A DNA stretch of 64,000 nucleotides from NCBI RefSeq assembly GCF_001418685.1, contig NZ_LIVM01000003.1, positions 158,677-222,676 on the forward strand, written 5' to 3'. This document shows, in pieces, positions 27,332-37,442 of this stretch; the first letter of the stretch is position 1; each line of letters begins with the position of its first letter. The translations under genes and the position numbers were made by a program. The stretch comes from Apibacter mensalis. GTDB lineage: Bacteria > Bacteroidota > Bacteroidia > Flavobacteriales > Weeksellaceae. Under the pieces are notes generated by a model, which searched no databases, was not told the DNA's origin, and worked only from the letters and a program-made list of their open reading frames with translations.

Positions 27332-28444
27332 TTATTTTGAATTTTTTATCTTTTTTATTCTTCTTATTTCTGAAGCAAAAAAACTACTTTTTTCTGGATA
27401 TTTCAAACTTAATATCTTAAAAGCTGTTAATGCTGTATCATATTTTCCTTGCTCCACATATAATTGAGCTAAAGTAATAGTCATTAAATTCGCAATATCT
27501 TGAATTTCTTCTTTTTTAAACTCTACATCTTTACTATATTGCGTGTCTTTTGCGACCGGTTTTATCTTTGGATTATTTTCAATAAAATTTGAAATGATGT
27601 TGTTTTGTCTTTCTTGTTGTGGAATTGTTTTTTTAGCTTTTGAAGCATTTTTTTGTTTTGAAAGGGAGATCCATTGGTTGAAAGTTAATTTACCTAATCC
27701 TAAAGTAATATTCTCCTTTTCATTTTCAATATTTTGATCATTCAAACTAGCATCTTTGATTTTGCTTTCATCAAACTTTTCATTTAATTCTTCTATATCT
27801 GAATTTTCAATTTCACTACCAATTTGCGTTCCGAAATTCGAAGTAAATAAATGAGATATTCCTAACTTTTCTATGTTAGTATATAATATATCTTTATTTA
27901 AAAAATTGCTTTTCTTACTGAGTTCTTCTTCATTAGATGAAAGCAATTGAATTTTGGAAGTATCCTCTACTGGTTGAAAATCTAGTTTTTTACTACTATC
28001 ACTTAATAATTCTTCAGATGTTTTTATTTTATTTAAAATTTTCTCATAATTTACATCTATCTCATTCAATTTTATCAAATTATTCTCTTCTTCCATAAAT
28101 TCATTACTATCAATACTTTCAAGAATTATATTTTCATCAGCTAATAAATTTTTATTTTCTTCTTCTCTTATTATATCCTCTGTCGTCGTTACTGATTTCA
28201 TTAACTTCTTATTGTCATCTGTAGATTTTTTTATAAGCTCTCGATAACTTGTATAAATTGATATCTTTTGAAGGTCTTTTTTATTTAATGAATCTGAAAT
28301 ATATCTATTTTTCCAATTTAAATAAACCAAATGAAAAGATTGAGCAAATGGATATTTAGTTATTAAATCTTCAATATAATTCTTATCGGAAAATTTAAGT
28401 TTTCCAGGATTTTCTATTAACTGTATAATTCTGCTATTATCCAT
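27332..28444 (-). CDS. Hypothetical protein with C-terminal TPR-like repeat
   Basis: 370 residues, highly charged. No signal peptide is visible. The N-terminal ~60 residues (LIENPGKLKFSDKNYIEDL, then KYPFAQSFHLVYLNWK) are conserved-looking. A long Asp/Glu/Lys/Ser-rich middle follows. The C-terminal ~60 residues contain one clear tetratricopeptide unit (LAQLYVEQGKYDTALTAFKILSLKYP). Genes of this type sit between lptE and secG in many flavobacteria. Function is unknown; a scaffold role is only an inference from the TPR. It is packed within four bases of lptE and two of secG. Confidence 0.75.
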   Translation of the reverse strand: MDNSRIIQLIENPGKLKFSDKNYIEDLITKYPFAQSFHLVYLNWKNRYISDSLNKKDLQKISIYTSYRELIKKSTDDNKKLMKSVTTTEDIIREEENKNLLADENIILESIDSNEFMEEENNLIKLNEIDVNYEKILNKIKTSEELLSDSSKKLDFQPVEDTSKIQLLSSNEEELSKKSNFLNKDILYTNIEKLGISHLFTSNFGTQIGSEIENSDIEELNEKFDESKIKDASLNDQNIENEKENITLGLGKLTFNQWISLSKQKNASKAKKTIPQQERQNNIISNFIENNPKIKPVAKDTQYSKDVEFKKEEIQDIANLMTITLAQLYVEQGKYDTALTAFKILSLKYPEKSSFFASEIRRIKKIKNSK

Positions 28445-28447
28445 AAA

Positions 28448-28957
28448 TTACCAATCGGCTACTATTGCTAAAAATATTTGATCTATAATTCTTTGATTAA
28501 TTTTCTGCGCTAGGTCATCTTGAACATTAATTAATAATTCTTTGCTCGAATAATCTTCATAATCGGAAAAGGTTTTTTCAAAGCTTTTATCTGGCTGCTT
28601 TTTATTTTCGTATCTAACTGAAACACTTATTGTCAATCTGTTTTGAGTTGCTTCATCTGAATTACTTTGTATATTTACCGGAGTAATAAAAAAATTCGTT
28701 ATTTCACCTTCTAAAATTAAATCCGGATCTATATTTGTCTCTACAAGCCTAGTTCTTTGATTAAATCTACTTTGTAAGGCGGTAGTAAAGTCAACACTCA
28801 AATTTGGGCTTTGATATGCTGAGTAATTAGGAAATGACTTAATCTCTATAGTTTTTATATCGGGATTCAATGAAATCCCTGTGAATGAATAACATCCTGA
28901 CAAAGATATAAAAAAAAATCCTATTATAAGTAATATGATTTTATTCTTCAATATCAT
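28448..28957 (-). CDS. lptE: LPS-assembly lipoprotein LptE
   Basis: 169 residues. The lipoprotein signal ends FFISLSGC (Cys ~22) and is followed by YSFTGISLNPDIKTIEIKSF, the Bacteroidetes LptE start. The fold continues with SVDFTTALQSRFNQRTRLVE and the helix LINVQDDLAQKINQRIIDQIFLAIVADW region. LptE plugs the LptD barrel and helps insert LPS in the outer membrane. It overlaps the upstream sigma-54 activator gene by 17 bases, implying co-translation. Confidence 0.9.
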   Translation of the reverse strand: MILKNKIILLIIGFFFISLSGCYSFTGISLNPDIKTIEIKSFPNYSAYQSPNLSVDFTTALQSRFNQRTRLVETNIDPDLILEGEITNFFITPVNIQSNSDEATQNRLTISVSVRYENKKQPDKSFEKTFSDYEDYSSKELLINVQDDLAQKINQRIIDQIFLAIVADW

Positions 28958-30218
28958 ATTGTTTAATTTTTCTATATAATGTTCTTTCCGATATCCCTAG
29001 CTCCTTTGCCGCTAATTTACGTTTCCCATTATACTTTTCTAATGCTTTTTTTATAAGTTCCTCTTCCTTTCTTTGTAAAGATAAAGATTCAGAATGATTA
29101 GACACATCTTCATATTCATAATCATCCAAAATTTCATGGTAATCGTTAACAGTTGATTGAACAGTTGGTATAACAGGTTTTTCATCGTAGTATACAAGAG
29201 AATCTCCAGATTTAGGAATTTCATAATCTTTATAAACTCTATGAAAAAGATCTTGATCATTGGGTTTTAGTCTCAAATCTCCTTTATTTTTAATGAGTTC
29301 TAAAGTCAACGCTTTCAAATCATTGAGATCTTTTTTCATGTCAAATAAAAACTTATATAATATTTCTCTTTCACTGGAAATATCCGAATGGTTTTCATTT
29401 TGTTTGGAAAAGTTAATTAAAGATGTTGTATGAGGAATGTCTTTTAAATATTCTTTTACCTTATCTAATGATAAGCTTCTGTTAGTTTCCACTACAGTAA
29501 TTTGTTCAGTAAAATTTCTTAATTGACGTACATTTCCTGGCCAATAATAATTTTGTATATAAGAAATTGCTTCTTCAGATAAACTTACAGGAGGCATTCT
29601 ATATTTTTCTGAAAAATCAACTGAAAATTTTCTAAATAATAATGGGATATCATTTTTTCTTTCCCTCAATGCCGGTATATCTATCTGTACCGTATTCAAC
29701 CTGTAATATAAATCTTCTCTAAAGCTACCTTTTTTTATAGCTTCTAATAAATTAACATTTGTCGCAGCTACGATTCTGACATTCGTTTTCTGAATATTTG
29801 AAGATCCTACTTTCATAAATTCTCCGCTTTCAAGAACTCTTAATAACCGTACCTGCGTTTGCAATGGTAACTCTCCAACTTCATCTAAAAAAATAGTACC
29901 TCCATCTGCTACTTCAAAATAACCTTTTCGTATTTTATCAGCTCCCGTAAAAGCTCCTTTTTCATGTCCAAAAAGTTCTGAATCTATCGTTCCTTCAGGT
30001 ATTGCTCCGCAATTAACAGCAATATATTGTTTGTGTTTTCTTGGTGAAAGATGATGAATAATTTTGGGAATAAACTCTTTTCCAACACCGCTCTCACCAA
30101 TTACTAGAACAGAAATATCAGTTGGAGCAAGTTGCATAGCTTTTTCTAAAGCCCTGTTAAGGGCAAGATTATTTCCAATTATCCCGAATCTTTGTTTTAT
30201 TACCTGTAATGAATCCAT
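28941..30218 (-). CDS. Sigma-54-dependent transcriptional activator (no receiver domain)
   Basis: 425 residues. The AAA+ domain begins almost at the start. Walker A is VIGESGVGKEFIPK (~40-53), the sigma-54 contact loop is GAFTGADK (~87), and Walker B is GGTIFLDEVGELPL (~107-120). The arginine-finger region FREDLYYRLNTVQIDIPALRER and YYWPGNVRQLRN follow. A ~150-residue acidic linker leads to a C-terminal Fis-type HTH (RKLAAKELGISERTLYRKI). There is no N-terminal receiver or sensory domain, so control must come from its level or a partner. It sits between miaB (8-base gap) and lptE (17-base overlap), a conserved flavobacterial setting that suggests an envelope-related regulon. Confidence 0.93.
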   Translation of the reverse strand: MDSLQVIKQRFGIIGNNLALNRALEKAMQLAPTDISVLVIGESGVGKEFIPKIIHHLSPRKHKQYIAVNCGAIPEGTIDSELFGHEKGAFTGADKIRKGYFEVADGGTIFLDEVGELPLQTQVRLLRVLESGEFMKVGSSNIQKTNVRIVAATNVNLLEAIKKGSFREDLYYRLNTVQIDIPALRERKNDIPLLFRKFSVDFSEKYRMPPVSLSEEAISYIQNYYWPGNVRQLRNFTEQITVVETNRSLSLDKVKEYLKDIPHTTSLINFSKQNENHSDISSEREILYKFLFDMKKDLNDLKALTLELIKNKGDLRLKPNDQDLFHRVYKDYEIPKSGDSLVYYDEKPVIPTVQSTVNDYHEILDDYEYEDVSNHSESLSLQRKEEELIKKALEKYNGKRKLAAKELGISERTLYRKIKQYDIEE

Positions 30219-30226
30219 ATTTTTAT

Positions 30227-31657
30227 TTATATGATTTCTCCAATTAAGGTAGCTGAAGTACAGCCATTTACCAATACGTTAACAAAATCCCCTACTTTCG
30301 TATTATCTGTTTTAGTAAAAACCACCACAGCATTTTGGGAAATCCTTCCGTACCATTGTTCTTTACTTTTTTTACTCGTTCCCTCTACCAAAACTTCATG
30401 TACCTTATTAATATACGTTTTCATTCTTTCTAATGAGAGTTCTTGTTGAAGATTTATAATTTCTTTAAGTCTTCTTGACTTTATTTCTGCAGGTATATCA
30501 TCTTCCATTTTTTTATGAGCTACCGTTCCCGGACGTTCTGAATATGCAAACATATATCCAAAATCATATTTTACATATTTCATTAGAGATAAAGTTTCCT
30601 GATGCTCTTCTTCTGTTTCTCCACAAAAACCGGTTATAATATCATGAGAAATTGCACAATCCGGAACAATTTCCCTTATTTTATCCACTAAATAAATATA
30701 TTCTTCACGTGTATGTTGACGATTCATTCTCTGCAATACCGATGTGCTTCCACTCTGAACAGGTAAGTGTATGTATTTGCAAATGTTATTATGCTTAGCC
30801 ATCACGTGTAATACTTCTTCATGCATGTCTTGTGGATTAGATGTTGAAAAACGAATTCTAATTTCAGGACAAGCTTCTGCTACCATATTCAATAACTGTG
30901 CAAAATTTATCGCTGTTGCTTTTTGCAATTCACTAGCTTTTGAAAAATCTTTTTTAGGGCCTCCTCCATACCACAAGTAGCTATCTATATTTTGACCTAA
31001 AAGCGTGATTTCTTTATATCCATTTTCTCTCAATTCTTTACATTCTTTAAGAATAGAATGAGGATCTCTGCTCCTTTCTCTTCCTCTTGTAAAAGGCACT
31101 ACACAAAAGGTACACATATTATCGCATCCTCTGGTTATTGATACAAAGGCCGTAACCCCATTCCCCCCTAACCGTATAGGACTTATATCTGCATAGGTTT
31201 CTTCTTTGGATAATAGAACATTAATAGCATTTCTACCATCATCAGTATTTTTTAGTAAATTAGGAAGATCTCGGTATGCATCCGGACCTACTACTAGATC
31301 TACTAAATGCTCTTCTTCTAAAAATTTCGCTTTTAATCTTTCTGCCATGCAGCCAAGAACTCCTATAACTAAATTCGGGTTTTTTCTTTTTATTGCATTA
31401 AATTGAGAAAGCCTTTTTCTTACTGTCTGCTCAGCTTTATCTCGTATAGAACAGGTATTTAGAAGAATTAAATCTGCTTCTTCCAATAGAGATGTTGTAT
31501 TATAGCCTTCGTTACTAAGTATTGAAGCTACTATTTCACTATCGGAAAAATTCATTTGACAACCATAACTCTCCAAAAACATTTTTTTTGTGTTTTTAGT
31601 AGAACATTCTTGTACTAATATTTCTCCTTGTCGTTCTTCTATAATTTCTTTTTCCAT
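30227..31657 (-). CDS. miaB: tRNA-2-methylthio-N6-isopentenyladenosine-37 synthase MiaB
   Basis: 476 residues. The UPF0004 domain opens with [22 protein letters not shown], with auxiliary-cluster Cys there, in [13 protein letters not shown] and in VLGCMAERL. The radical-SAM motif is [20 protein letters not shown] (~180-200). A TRAM domain closes the protein ([11 protein letters not shown] ... [15 protein letters not shown]). It adds a methylthio group to i6A37 of tRNAs that read UNN codons. It heads the reverse block that continues into the sigma-54 activator. Confidence 0.97.
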   Translation of the reverse strand: MEKEIIEERQGEILVQECSTKNTKKMFLESYGCQMNFSDSEIVASILSNEGYNTTSLLEEADLILLNTCSIRDKAEQTVRKRLSQFNAIKRKNPNLVIGVLGCMAERLKAKFLEEEHLVDLVVGPDAYRDLPNLLKNTDDGRNAINVLLSKEETYADISPIRLGGNGVTAFVSITRGCDNMCTFCVVPFTRGRERSRDPHSILKECKELRENGYKEITLLGQNIDSYLWYGGGPKKDFSKASELQKATAINFAQLLNMVAEACPEIRIRFSTSNPQDMHEEVLHVMAKHNNICKYIHLPVQSGSTSVLQRMNRQHTREEYIYLVDKIREIVPDCAISHDIITGFCGETEEEHQETLSLMKYVKYDFGYMFAYSERPGTVAHKKMEDDIPAEIKSRRLKEIINLQQELSLERMKTYINKVHEVLVEGTSKKSKEQWYGRISQNAVVVFTKTDNTKVGDFVNVLVNGCTSATLIGEII

Positions 31658-31829
31658 ATTTAATCATTCCCTAACAAAAAAAGTAACGGGACATTACTAA
31701 ATCAAAATAATTTGCAAAGATAAAACTTTATATACCAAGTTAACAGATTATTATTTTAAATATTTCTTAAAATATATGTTATGTAAATATATTTTATTTA
31801 TCTACTGGTGAAGACCATTGCAAAATATC

Positions 31830-32955
31830 CCGTTAAATTTTGCAAAAATAATACCCACATCATATTAACTAGTTCCTACTATTGCCGCATAAAAACCTCC
31901 CAAATAAAAATCTGACTGCTTAAGCATTCCTGTGCTGTAAATTATCGCACTCGGTGGAGTCGATACCGGAAGAAATAGACCGCATGAAGCACAAAAACCA
32001 ATTACCAAACCTATAGGTAGTATTTATTCTGGAGGAAGGACAACTGCTGCAATATTAATTATAATTATTGCTGTTGCTGTGCTTCTCATTATGTTGGAAA
32101 ATATAATCGTTACTATGGCAAATATCACCATCATAAGATATTCATTAGATGATGCCCTCCTAATAACTCGGAATAATACGGCGCCAATAACTCCTTTATG
32201 GCTATCCCAAGTGATAATCCACTCGCAACTAACATTAAGGTGTTCCACGGAAGTTTTCTTATATCTTCTGCTGTTATTATCCCTAACATAGGTAGGAAAA
32301 TAATAGGTATACCGGAAGTATCTGCACTGGGAATTTAAATTTTGAGCCCATCATCCATAAGAAAACGGTTATAAACAAAATAAGTATTACAAAAAATCTT
32401 TGCAATCTAATTTTTTTGGGAATCGGAGATAATTCTTCTAAAAAATTTAAATAAATTTTTTCAACTTTAGATGTATATCTTTACTTTAATAGGGTCCAAA
32501 AAAAAGCAACAATAATAATGCTACGGGCAATCCAAGTATCAACCAGTCAAAAAATGAAACTTCTATTCCTTTTGACTTTAAAACATCTACTACTATCAGA
32601 TTGGGGAGTGAAGATATTAGGCTACCCATTCCGGAAAATGTTGCCGAGACAGGTATACTTATCAATACTGCTTTTGTTATCGGTTAATCTTTCCCTTCCT
32701 TATCTAAAAAAGGGATAACTGCTGCTAAAATCATTGCTGATGTTGTTGTATCAGATATTATTAATGATAAACATAAAAAGGAGAAAGAAACTAGGTCTCT
32801 AATACTGCTATATCGAGTGAAAAAAAGAATAGTCCGACTTTAGTCTTTATATTCCAAACATCCAAGGATTTTTCTATAAGAAGATCACTATAGACTCTAA
32901 TATTTGTATTAATCTTTTTAAAATCTTTATCAATTCTATGAAAATCGAAATCCAT
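31830..32955 (-). pseudogene. Decayed SLC13/DASS-family sodium:anion symporter
   Basis: Fragments of one divalent-anion symporter can be read in order on the minus strand. The first runs from an ATG at 32955 (MDFDFHRIDKDFKKINTNIR). It is followed by AVLISIPVSATFSGMGSLIS with SSLPNLIVVDVLKSKGIEVS (near 32690-32560), IPKKIRLQRFFVILILFITV (near 32430) and TIIFSNIMRSTATAIIIINI (near 32110-32050). The last is GFCASCGLFLPVSTPPSAII (near 31990-31930). The SNxxSNTA-like and TPPSA motifs identify the family. Frame changes and stops separate every piece. The intact protein would have imported dicarboxylates or sulfate. Deletions are also likely, because the distance is short for a ~480-residue protein. 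Confidence 0.85.
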
Positions 32956-33078
32956 AATATTTCCCTAAATTTAATTTTATCTACTCTTATAAATTTGACA
33001 AACTATTGACTCATTGCTAATTACATTATAAATTTATCACTTTCTCTTACAGTTTACCTTAATTGAGAAAATAATTTT

Positions 33079-33117
33079 TAAATTTGTATTTTATATTGTA
33101 CTTGTATAGTACAAGTA
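33079..33117 (+). promoter_or_regulatory. Promoter -7 element and palindromic operator ahead of the 33141 gene
   Basis: TAAATTTG (33079-33086) matches the -7 consensus. Thirteen bases later is the 19-base palindrome TACTTGTATAGTACAAGTA (33099-33117: eight-base perfect arms, three-base centre). A second overlapping pairing TTGTACT / AGTACAA is also perfect. The TTGTA/TACAA half-sites resemble operators of HutC-type GntR repressors. The site would lie at the transcript start, a classic repression position. No regulator gene adjoins it. Confidence 0.5.
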
Positions 33118-33140
33118 TAAATGTACATCTAAAATAAATT

Positions 33141-33605
33141 ATGAATAATTTTTCTAAGCTTTGGGTTTTTCAGTCCAGGAGATTTCTTAGTTCTGAAGAA
33201 AAACAAGATATTAGCTATACTATTTCTAACTTTTTAAAATCATGGGCTGCTCATGGGGCAGACTTAAAGTCTGAATTTAAGATCATTAAAAATAAATTTA
33301 TAATTATATCGGTTGATGAAAATCAAACTAAAGCCACAGGTTGTTCTATAGATAAATTAAACCAATGTATTAAACATATTGACTATAAGTATCAATTAGA
33401 TCTTTTAAACAGATTATGGGTGAGCTATCAAGATGATAGTGGGGATATTGCTACTGTTTCTATGAGTTCATTCAAGGAAAAAATTAAATCCGCTCAGATT
33501 ACTCCGGACACATATATATATAACCTTGCCATTAGTACCTCTAAAGAATTTGAAGAAAAATTTAAACAACCTCTAAAGGAAAGCTGGGCAAAAATATATA
33601 TGTAA
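33141..33605 (+). CDS. Conserved flavobacterial hypothetical protein (often labelled ABC transporter ATPase)
   Basis: 154 residues, soluble, no signal peptide. The start KLWVFQSRRFLSSEEKQDIS, then SWAAHGADLKSEFKI and KATGCSIDKL, match a small protein family conserved across Flavobacteriia. Databases often name it ABC transporter ATPase, but no Walker A, signature or Walker B motif is present, so that name is unsupported. Cys and Ser in ATGCSID are the most striking conserved-looking residues. It is a single gene behind a promoter and palindrome. The T-rich end at 33607-33640 may include a weak terminator. The rest of the gap to 33980 shows nothing. Confidence 0.75.
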   Translation: MNNFSKLWVFQSRRFLSSEEKQDISYTISNFLKSWAAHGADLKSEFKIIKNKFIIISVDENQTKATGCSIDKLNQCIKHIDYKYQLDLLNRLWVSYQDDSGDIATVSMSSFKEKIKSAQITPDTYIYNLAISTSKEFEEKFKQPLKESWAKIYM

Positions 33606-33980
33606 TTATCCTTTATACAAGGAAGGTTATTTTTTTTAATATTTCCATGTGAACTGCTCTCCTCCCGTACATTAAATTTCGTTTTTTTCAAAATATTTAA
33701 TAAAATTATAGCTTAACATTGAACAAGTATTATCATTTTATATCTAATAAATCTATTTTACCTATTTAATTTATTTTTATTATTATTATTTCAGTTAAAT
33801 TGATTATTAATATTAATTAAGTCAAAAACTTGCCTTTCATTTCTTACTTAGTTTATAAATTTTCAAAAAAACATATCATATATTTTATAATTAATAAAAA
33901 TAAATAAAGGATTAAATTATTATTTTTAATTTATAATGTATATTTTTGTTATTATAATAACACTTAAAAAACAGAAATAT

Positions 33981-36662
33981 ATGAAAAATTTCTTTTTACT
34001 TACTTTTATTTTTTTTCTTGCTATACCCAGTAACGCTCAAAATTATTGGAAAAGAACCAGTTTAGCAGGAAAACAGATAAAAAACGAAAATATTAATTTA
34101 ACCATTGAAGATCTATATGCACTTGATATTTATTCTTTAAAAAAACAATTAAAATCTTCCCCATTAAGAGGAACGAATAAAGCTCCTATAATAGTTTATA
34201 TTCCGACAGCAGAAGGTAAAATTGAAAAATTTTCAGTTTATCATGCGCCTGTTATAGATGAAGAAATAGAAAATAAATATAATTTGTATTCATACGTGGG
34301 GATTGGATTAGATGATAAAAACAAATATATTAGATTTAGTATTTCTCCTAATCAATTTAATTCCATGATTTTGGATAATACAGGTAAAATACAACTAATT
34401 GATCCTTACACTACTGATGGGGAAGTTTATTCAGTTCGCATAAGAAAGGGTCCCGATTTCAAAGATTTTAAATGTAATACCGTTGATGAAATTCCTACTG
34501 AAAAATCGATTTCCAATAAAATAGCATCCAGAGATCGAAAATTTCGGACTTATAGATTAGCTCTTTCAGTAACCGGTGAATATACACAACATTTTAATGG
34601 ATTAAATGGCGCTTTACAACAAATAAATATTACATTAACCCGAGTTAACGGTATTTTGGAAAAAGACCTTGCCGTAAATCTTAAGATGATTAATAATATT
34701 TCTCTTATATATGCAGATCCAGATACTGATCCTTATTCAGATTACACTCTTATGGATAATTGGAATATGGAACTTCAAAAAACGCTAACTGCGGTAGTTG
34801 GTGAAGATAACTATGATATAGGCCACCTGTTCGGCGCTACAGGAGGAGGAGGTAATGCAGGGTGCATAGGTTGCATTTGCGTAAGCCCCATCTTAGATCA
34901 AAACGGTATTCCTGTAAAATTAGGTAAAGGTAGCGGAATTACCTCTCCGGCAAATAATAATCCATCAGGAGATCACTTTGACATTGATTATGTTGCTCAT
35001 GAAATAGGGCATCAATTGGGAGCTAATCATACTTTTTCATATAAAATTGAAGATACCGGAGTAAATATAGAACCTGGAAGTGGGAGCACCATAATGGGAT
35101 ACGCGGGAATAACGAATGCAAATGTTCAAGAAAATTCCGATGCTTATTTTCACTCTGCAAGCATTCATCAAATAACTTACAATCTACAATCTAAAATTTG
35201 TGGTACATCTTTTAATATCCCTAACAAACCTCCTATAGTTAATGTAGGAGCTCCAAGTGTGACTATACCTATAGGCACACGATTTTATTTAGATGCAGAA
35301 GGAACAACTGATCTCGAAGGGGATGAGCTAACTTTTTGTTGGGAACAAGATGATAATGCTACTAACAAGGTCATTAAAGTGGATCCGACACAAGATTCCG
35401 GTCCTATATTCAGATCTTTTCCCCCAACTTCATCTTCAAGAAGGTATTTTCCTTCTTTAACCACTGATCTACATTCTCCGGAAACATGGGAAACTGTTTC
35501 AAATGTCAAAAGAAACCTTCATTTTACAGTAACTGTTCGCGATAATAACCCTAATAAGCCTCAAACTAAAATTGAAACCAAAGAGGTTGTTGTCTCTAAT
35601 ACCGCAGGTCCATTTATAGTAACATTTCCTACAGCTGATTATGTTGCTAATAAGGAAAGTTCTATTAATGTTACTTGGAAGGTAGCTAACACAACGGCTC
35701 ATCCATTTAATACACAATATGTGAAAATTTCATTAGTTACAGATGATGGTCAAACAATTACTCCTTTGGTTGATAATATTCCGAATTCGGGAAATGCGAC
35801 CGTTAATTTACCAGCCAATGTAACCGCTAAAAAGGCTAAAATTATGGTTGAGGCAACAAATAATATATTCTTTGCTTTAAGTGATAATTTCTCAATCGGA
35901 TACGAGCCGGTAGAAATATGTAAAAATTATACTTATATGGGTTCTCCTAAACCTATTCCAGATGGAAAGGGAAATAACGCTTCAGGTGGGTATGCTTCTA
36001 TGAATATTAATATTCCTGAAGAAGATAGTTACGGTGAGTTAAAAAGTATTAAAGCCACTGTAGATATTGATCACGAAAATATAAGTGATTTATATGTTGT
36101 ATTACAATCTCCTTTGCCCGATTGGAAGCAAGCAATTTTATGGAATTTGGATTGTTTTTCTAAGTACAAAACTTATTCTGGGTTGCATGTAACTTTTGAT
36201 GATGCCGGAGATAAAGTGAAGTGCTCCTCACCCATTACAGGTACTATTAAACCTTATAAACCACTTCAAACATTATATAAGAAAAAATTTAGCGGTGAAT
36301 GGCTATTAGGTGTTGCTGATTATTACCTTAACAGTACTGGTACATTAAATTCCTTTTCTTTAAATGTATGCAGTACAAATTACAGACAACTCAATACTGA
36401 GAATATTATTACTGGAACCCCTTCTTTTAAAATCTACCCTAATCCTTCCGGTGGAATTTTAACTATTGATTTAGGGGTAAATCGGTTTAAAGGAAACACT
36501 ATTCAGGTTAAAATTTATAGTTTGGCGGGAAGCTTGTTATTTAAAAAAGTTGAAAAAAATAAATTATTTACTGTAGATCTCACTAACTATCCTGCTGGAA
36601 TATATACCATAAATATTTCGGGAAATGGACATTCTTTATCCAAAAATATAATTAAAAAGTAA
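33981..36662 (+). CDS. Secreted reprolysin-like metalloprotease with P-domain and type IX sorting domain
   Basis: 893 residues from the ATG at 33981, which begins a proper signal peptide (KNFFLLTFIFFLAIPSNAQ). An upstream in-frame ATG at 33936 would add 15 residues before it. A propeptide-like region runs to ~190. The M12B-type protease domain has the full zinc motif HEIGHQLGANH (~340-350) and a Met-turn STIMGYAG. Fibronectin/Ig-like segments follow, then a proprotein-convertase P-like domain (~640-770, with PEEDSYGELKSIKATVDIDH and FSGEWLLGVADYY). The last ~75 residues (IYPNPSGGILTIDLG ... PAGIYTINIS) are a type IX C-terminal domain. It is expected to be exported by the T9SS and to degrade host or environmental protein. 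Confidence 0.92.
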   Translation: MKNFFLLTFIFFLAIPSNAQNYWKRTSLAGKQIKNENINLTIEDLYALDIYSLKKQLKSSPLRGTNKAPIIVYIPTAEGKIEKFSVYHAPVIDEEIENKYNLYSYVGIGLDDKNKYIRFSISPNQFNSMILDNTGKIQLIDPYTTDGEVYSVRIRKGPDFKDFKCNTVDEIPTEKSISNKIASRDRKFRTYRLALSVTGEYTQHFNGLNGALQQINITLTRVNGILEKDLAVNLKMINNISLIYADPDTDPYSDYTLMDNWNMELQKTLTAVVGEDNYDIGHLFGATGGGGNAGCIGCICVSPILDQNGIPVKLGKGSGITSPANNNPSGDHFDIDYVAHEIGHQLGANHTFSYKIEDTGVNIEPGSGSTIMGYAGITNANVQENSDAYFHSASIHQITYNLQSKICGTSFNIPNKPPIVNVGAPSVTIPIGTRFYLDAEGTTDLEGDELTFCWEQDDNATNKVIKVDPTQDSGPIFRSFPPTSSSRRYFPSLTTDLHSPETWETVSNVKRNLHFTVTVRDNNPNKPQTKIETKEVVVSNTAGPFIVTFPTADYVANKESSINVTWKVANTTAHPFNTQYVKISLVTDDGQTITPLVDNIPNSGNATVNLPANVTAKKAKIMVEATNNIFFALSDNFSIGYEPVEICKNYTYMGSPKPIPDGKGNNASGGYASMNINIPEEDSYGELKSIKATVDIDHENISDLYVVLQSPLPDWKQAILWNLDCFSKYKTYSGLHVTFDDAGDKVKCSSPITGTIKPYKPLQTLYKKKFSGEWLLGVADYYLNSTGTLNSFSLNVCSTNYRQLNTENIITGTPSFKIYPNPSGGILTIDLGVNRFKGNTIQVKIYSLAGSLLFKKVEKNKLFTVDLTNYPAGIYTINISGNGHSLSKNIIKK

Positions 36663-36679
36663 TGGATTAACTTAACATT

Positions 36680-36724
36680 TAAGCACTCTTTTTTTAAGTA
36701 TTAAAAAAAGGTGCTTTTTTATTT
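36680..36724 (+). terminator. Terminator after the metalloprotease gene
   Basis: AAGCACTCTTTTTTT pairs with AAAAAAAGGTGCTT and is followed by a T-run, 20 bases past the stop on the plus strand. Confidence 0.8.
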
Positions 36725-36744
36725 TTATTAATGATCCTATGTAC

Positions 36745-37407
36745 TTAAAATTTAAATTCTCTTTCAGGAATTTTTTTGTTAACTTCAAGCGATTTAAATA
36801 TAAGAATAAATTCTGTTTCTTCTTCCCTATTTTTGACCACCATACGACATGGAAAAGTTAATCCTGAAAATACTTGAAAGTCTGAGTATATTTTACTTTC
36901 CATATCATTATCTTCTCTAATCAATTGGTACGTGGTTTTATCGAAATAATAAATTTCAGATTCCCTATCTTTAGTAAGTTTTATTTTATAACAATTCACA
37001 TTTTCAATCTTTTCTTCTCCAAGAAGTATAGGATGAAATCCTTTAATGGAGTAATCAATTAAATCTGACTCAAATGCTTCAGAAATATAATTGTTACTTT
37101 CTTCAATGGTATTAGTCTGAAAGTTAAATTGAATAGCCTTCTTTCCGTTGTATCCATTTAAAATAATTTTTTTCTTCTGTATTTGTATAACTGTTTTATT
37201 TAAATCCGGCCTTTGCTGGTAAATTTCTATGGGATATGTCTCGTTTAAACCTAAAATTATTTCTCCTGTTATAACTATAGAGTTAAATCCTTTCCATTTG
37301 TCTATACCTCCAGTAATTTCAAGATGTTTATTGATAATACGTTCTGCTGTTTGAGAGTAGCCTACAAGTGATAAAAACACTCCTAGAACAAAAAATAACT
37401 TCTTCAT
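36745..37407 (-). CDS. LolA-like outer-membrane lipoprotein-sorting family protein
   Basis: About 220 residues from the ATG at 37407, which opens a signal peptide (KKLFFVLGVFLSLVGYSQ). In-frame ATGs at 37416 and 37452 would add up to 15 unlikely residues, and the outer one would overlap a terminator hairpin. The mature part reads as a half-barrel of strands, with AERIINKHLEITGGIDKWKG at its start and CYKIKLTKDRESEIYYFDKT in the middle, like LolA/LolB and the DUF4292-type proteins of Bacteroidetes. A role in lipoprotein handling is possible but unproven. It converges with the protease gene. Confidence 0.65.
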   Translation of the reverse strand: MKKLFFVLGVFLSLVGYSQTAERIINKHLEITGGIDKWKGFNSIVITGEIILGLNETYPIEIYQQRPDLNKTVIQIQKKKIILNGYNGKKAIQFNFQTNTIEESNNYISEAFESDLIDYSIKGFHPILLGEEKIENVNCYKIKLTKDRESEIYYFDKTTYQLIREDNDMESKIYSDFQVFSGLTFPCRMVVKNREEETEFILIFKSLEVNKKIPEREFKF

Positions 37408-37442
37408 ATTAAACATTAGAAAAACATATTTATAATTTATAA

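Noticed and set aside
33607..33640. Terminator after the 33141 gene
   Set aside because: Only a five- or six-base stem before a T-run; too weak for a separate feature.
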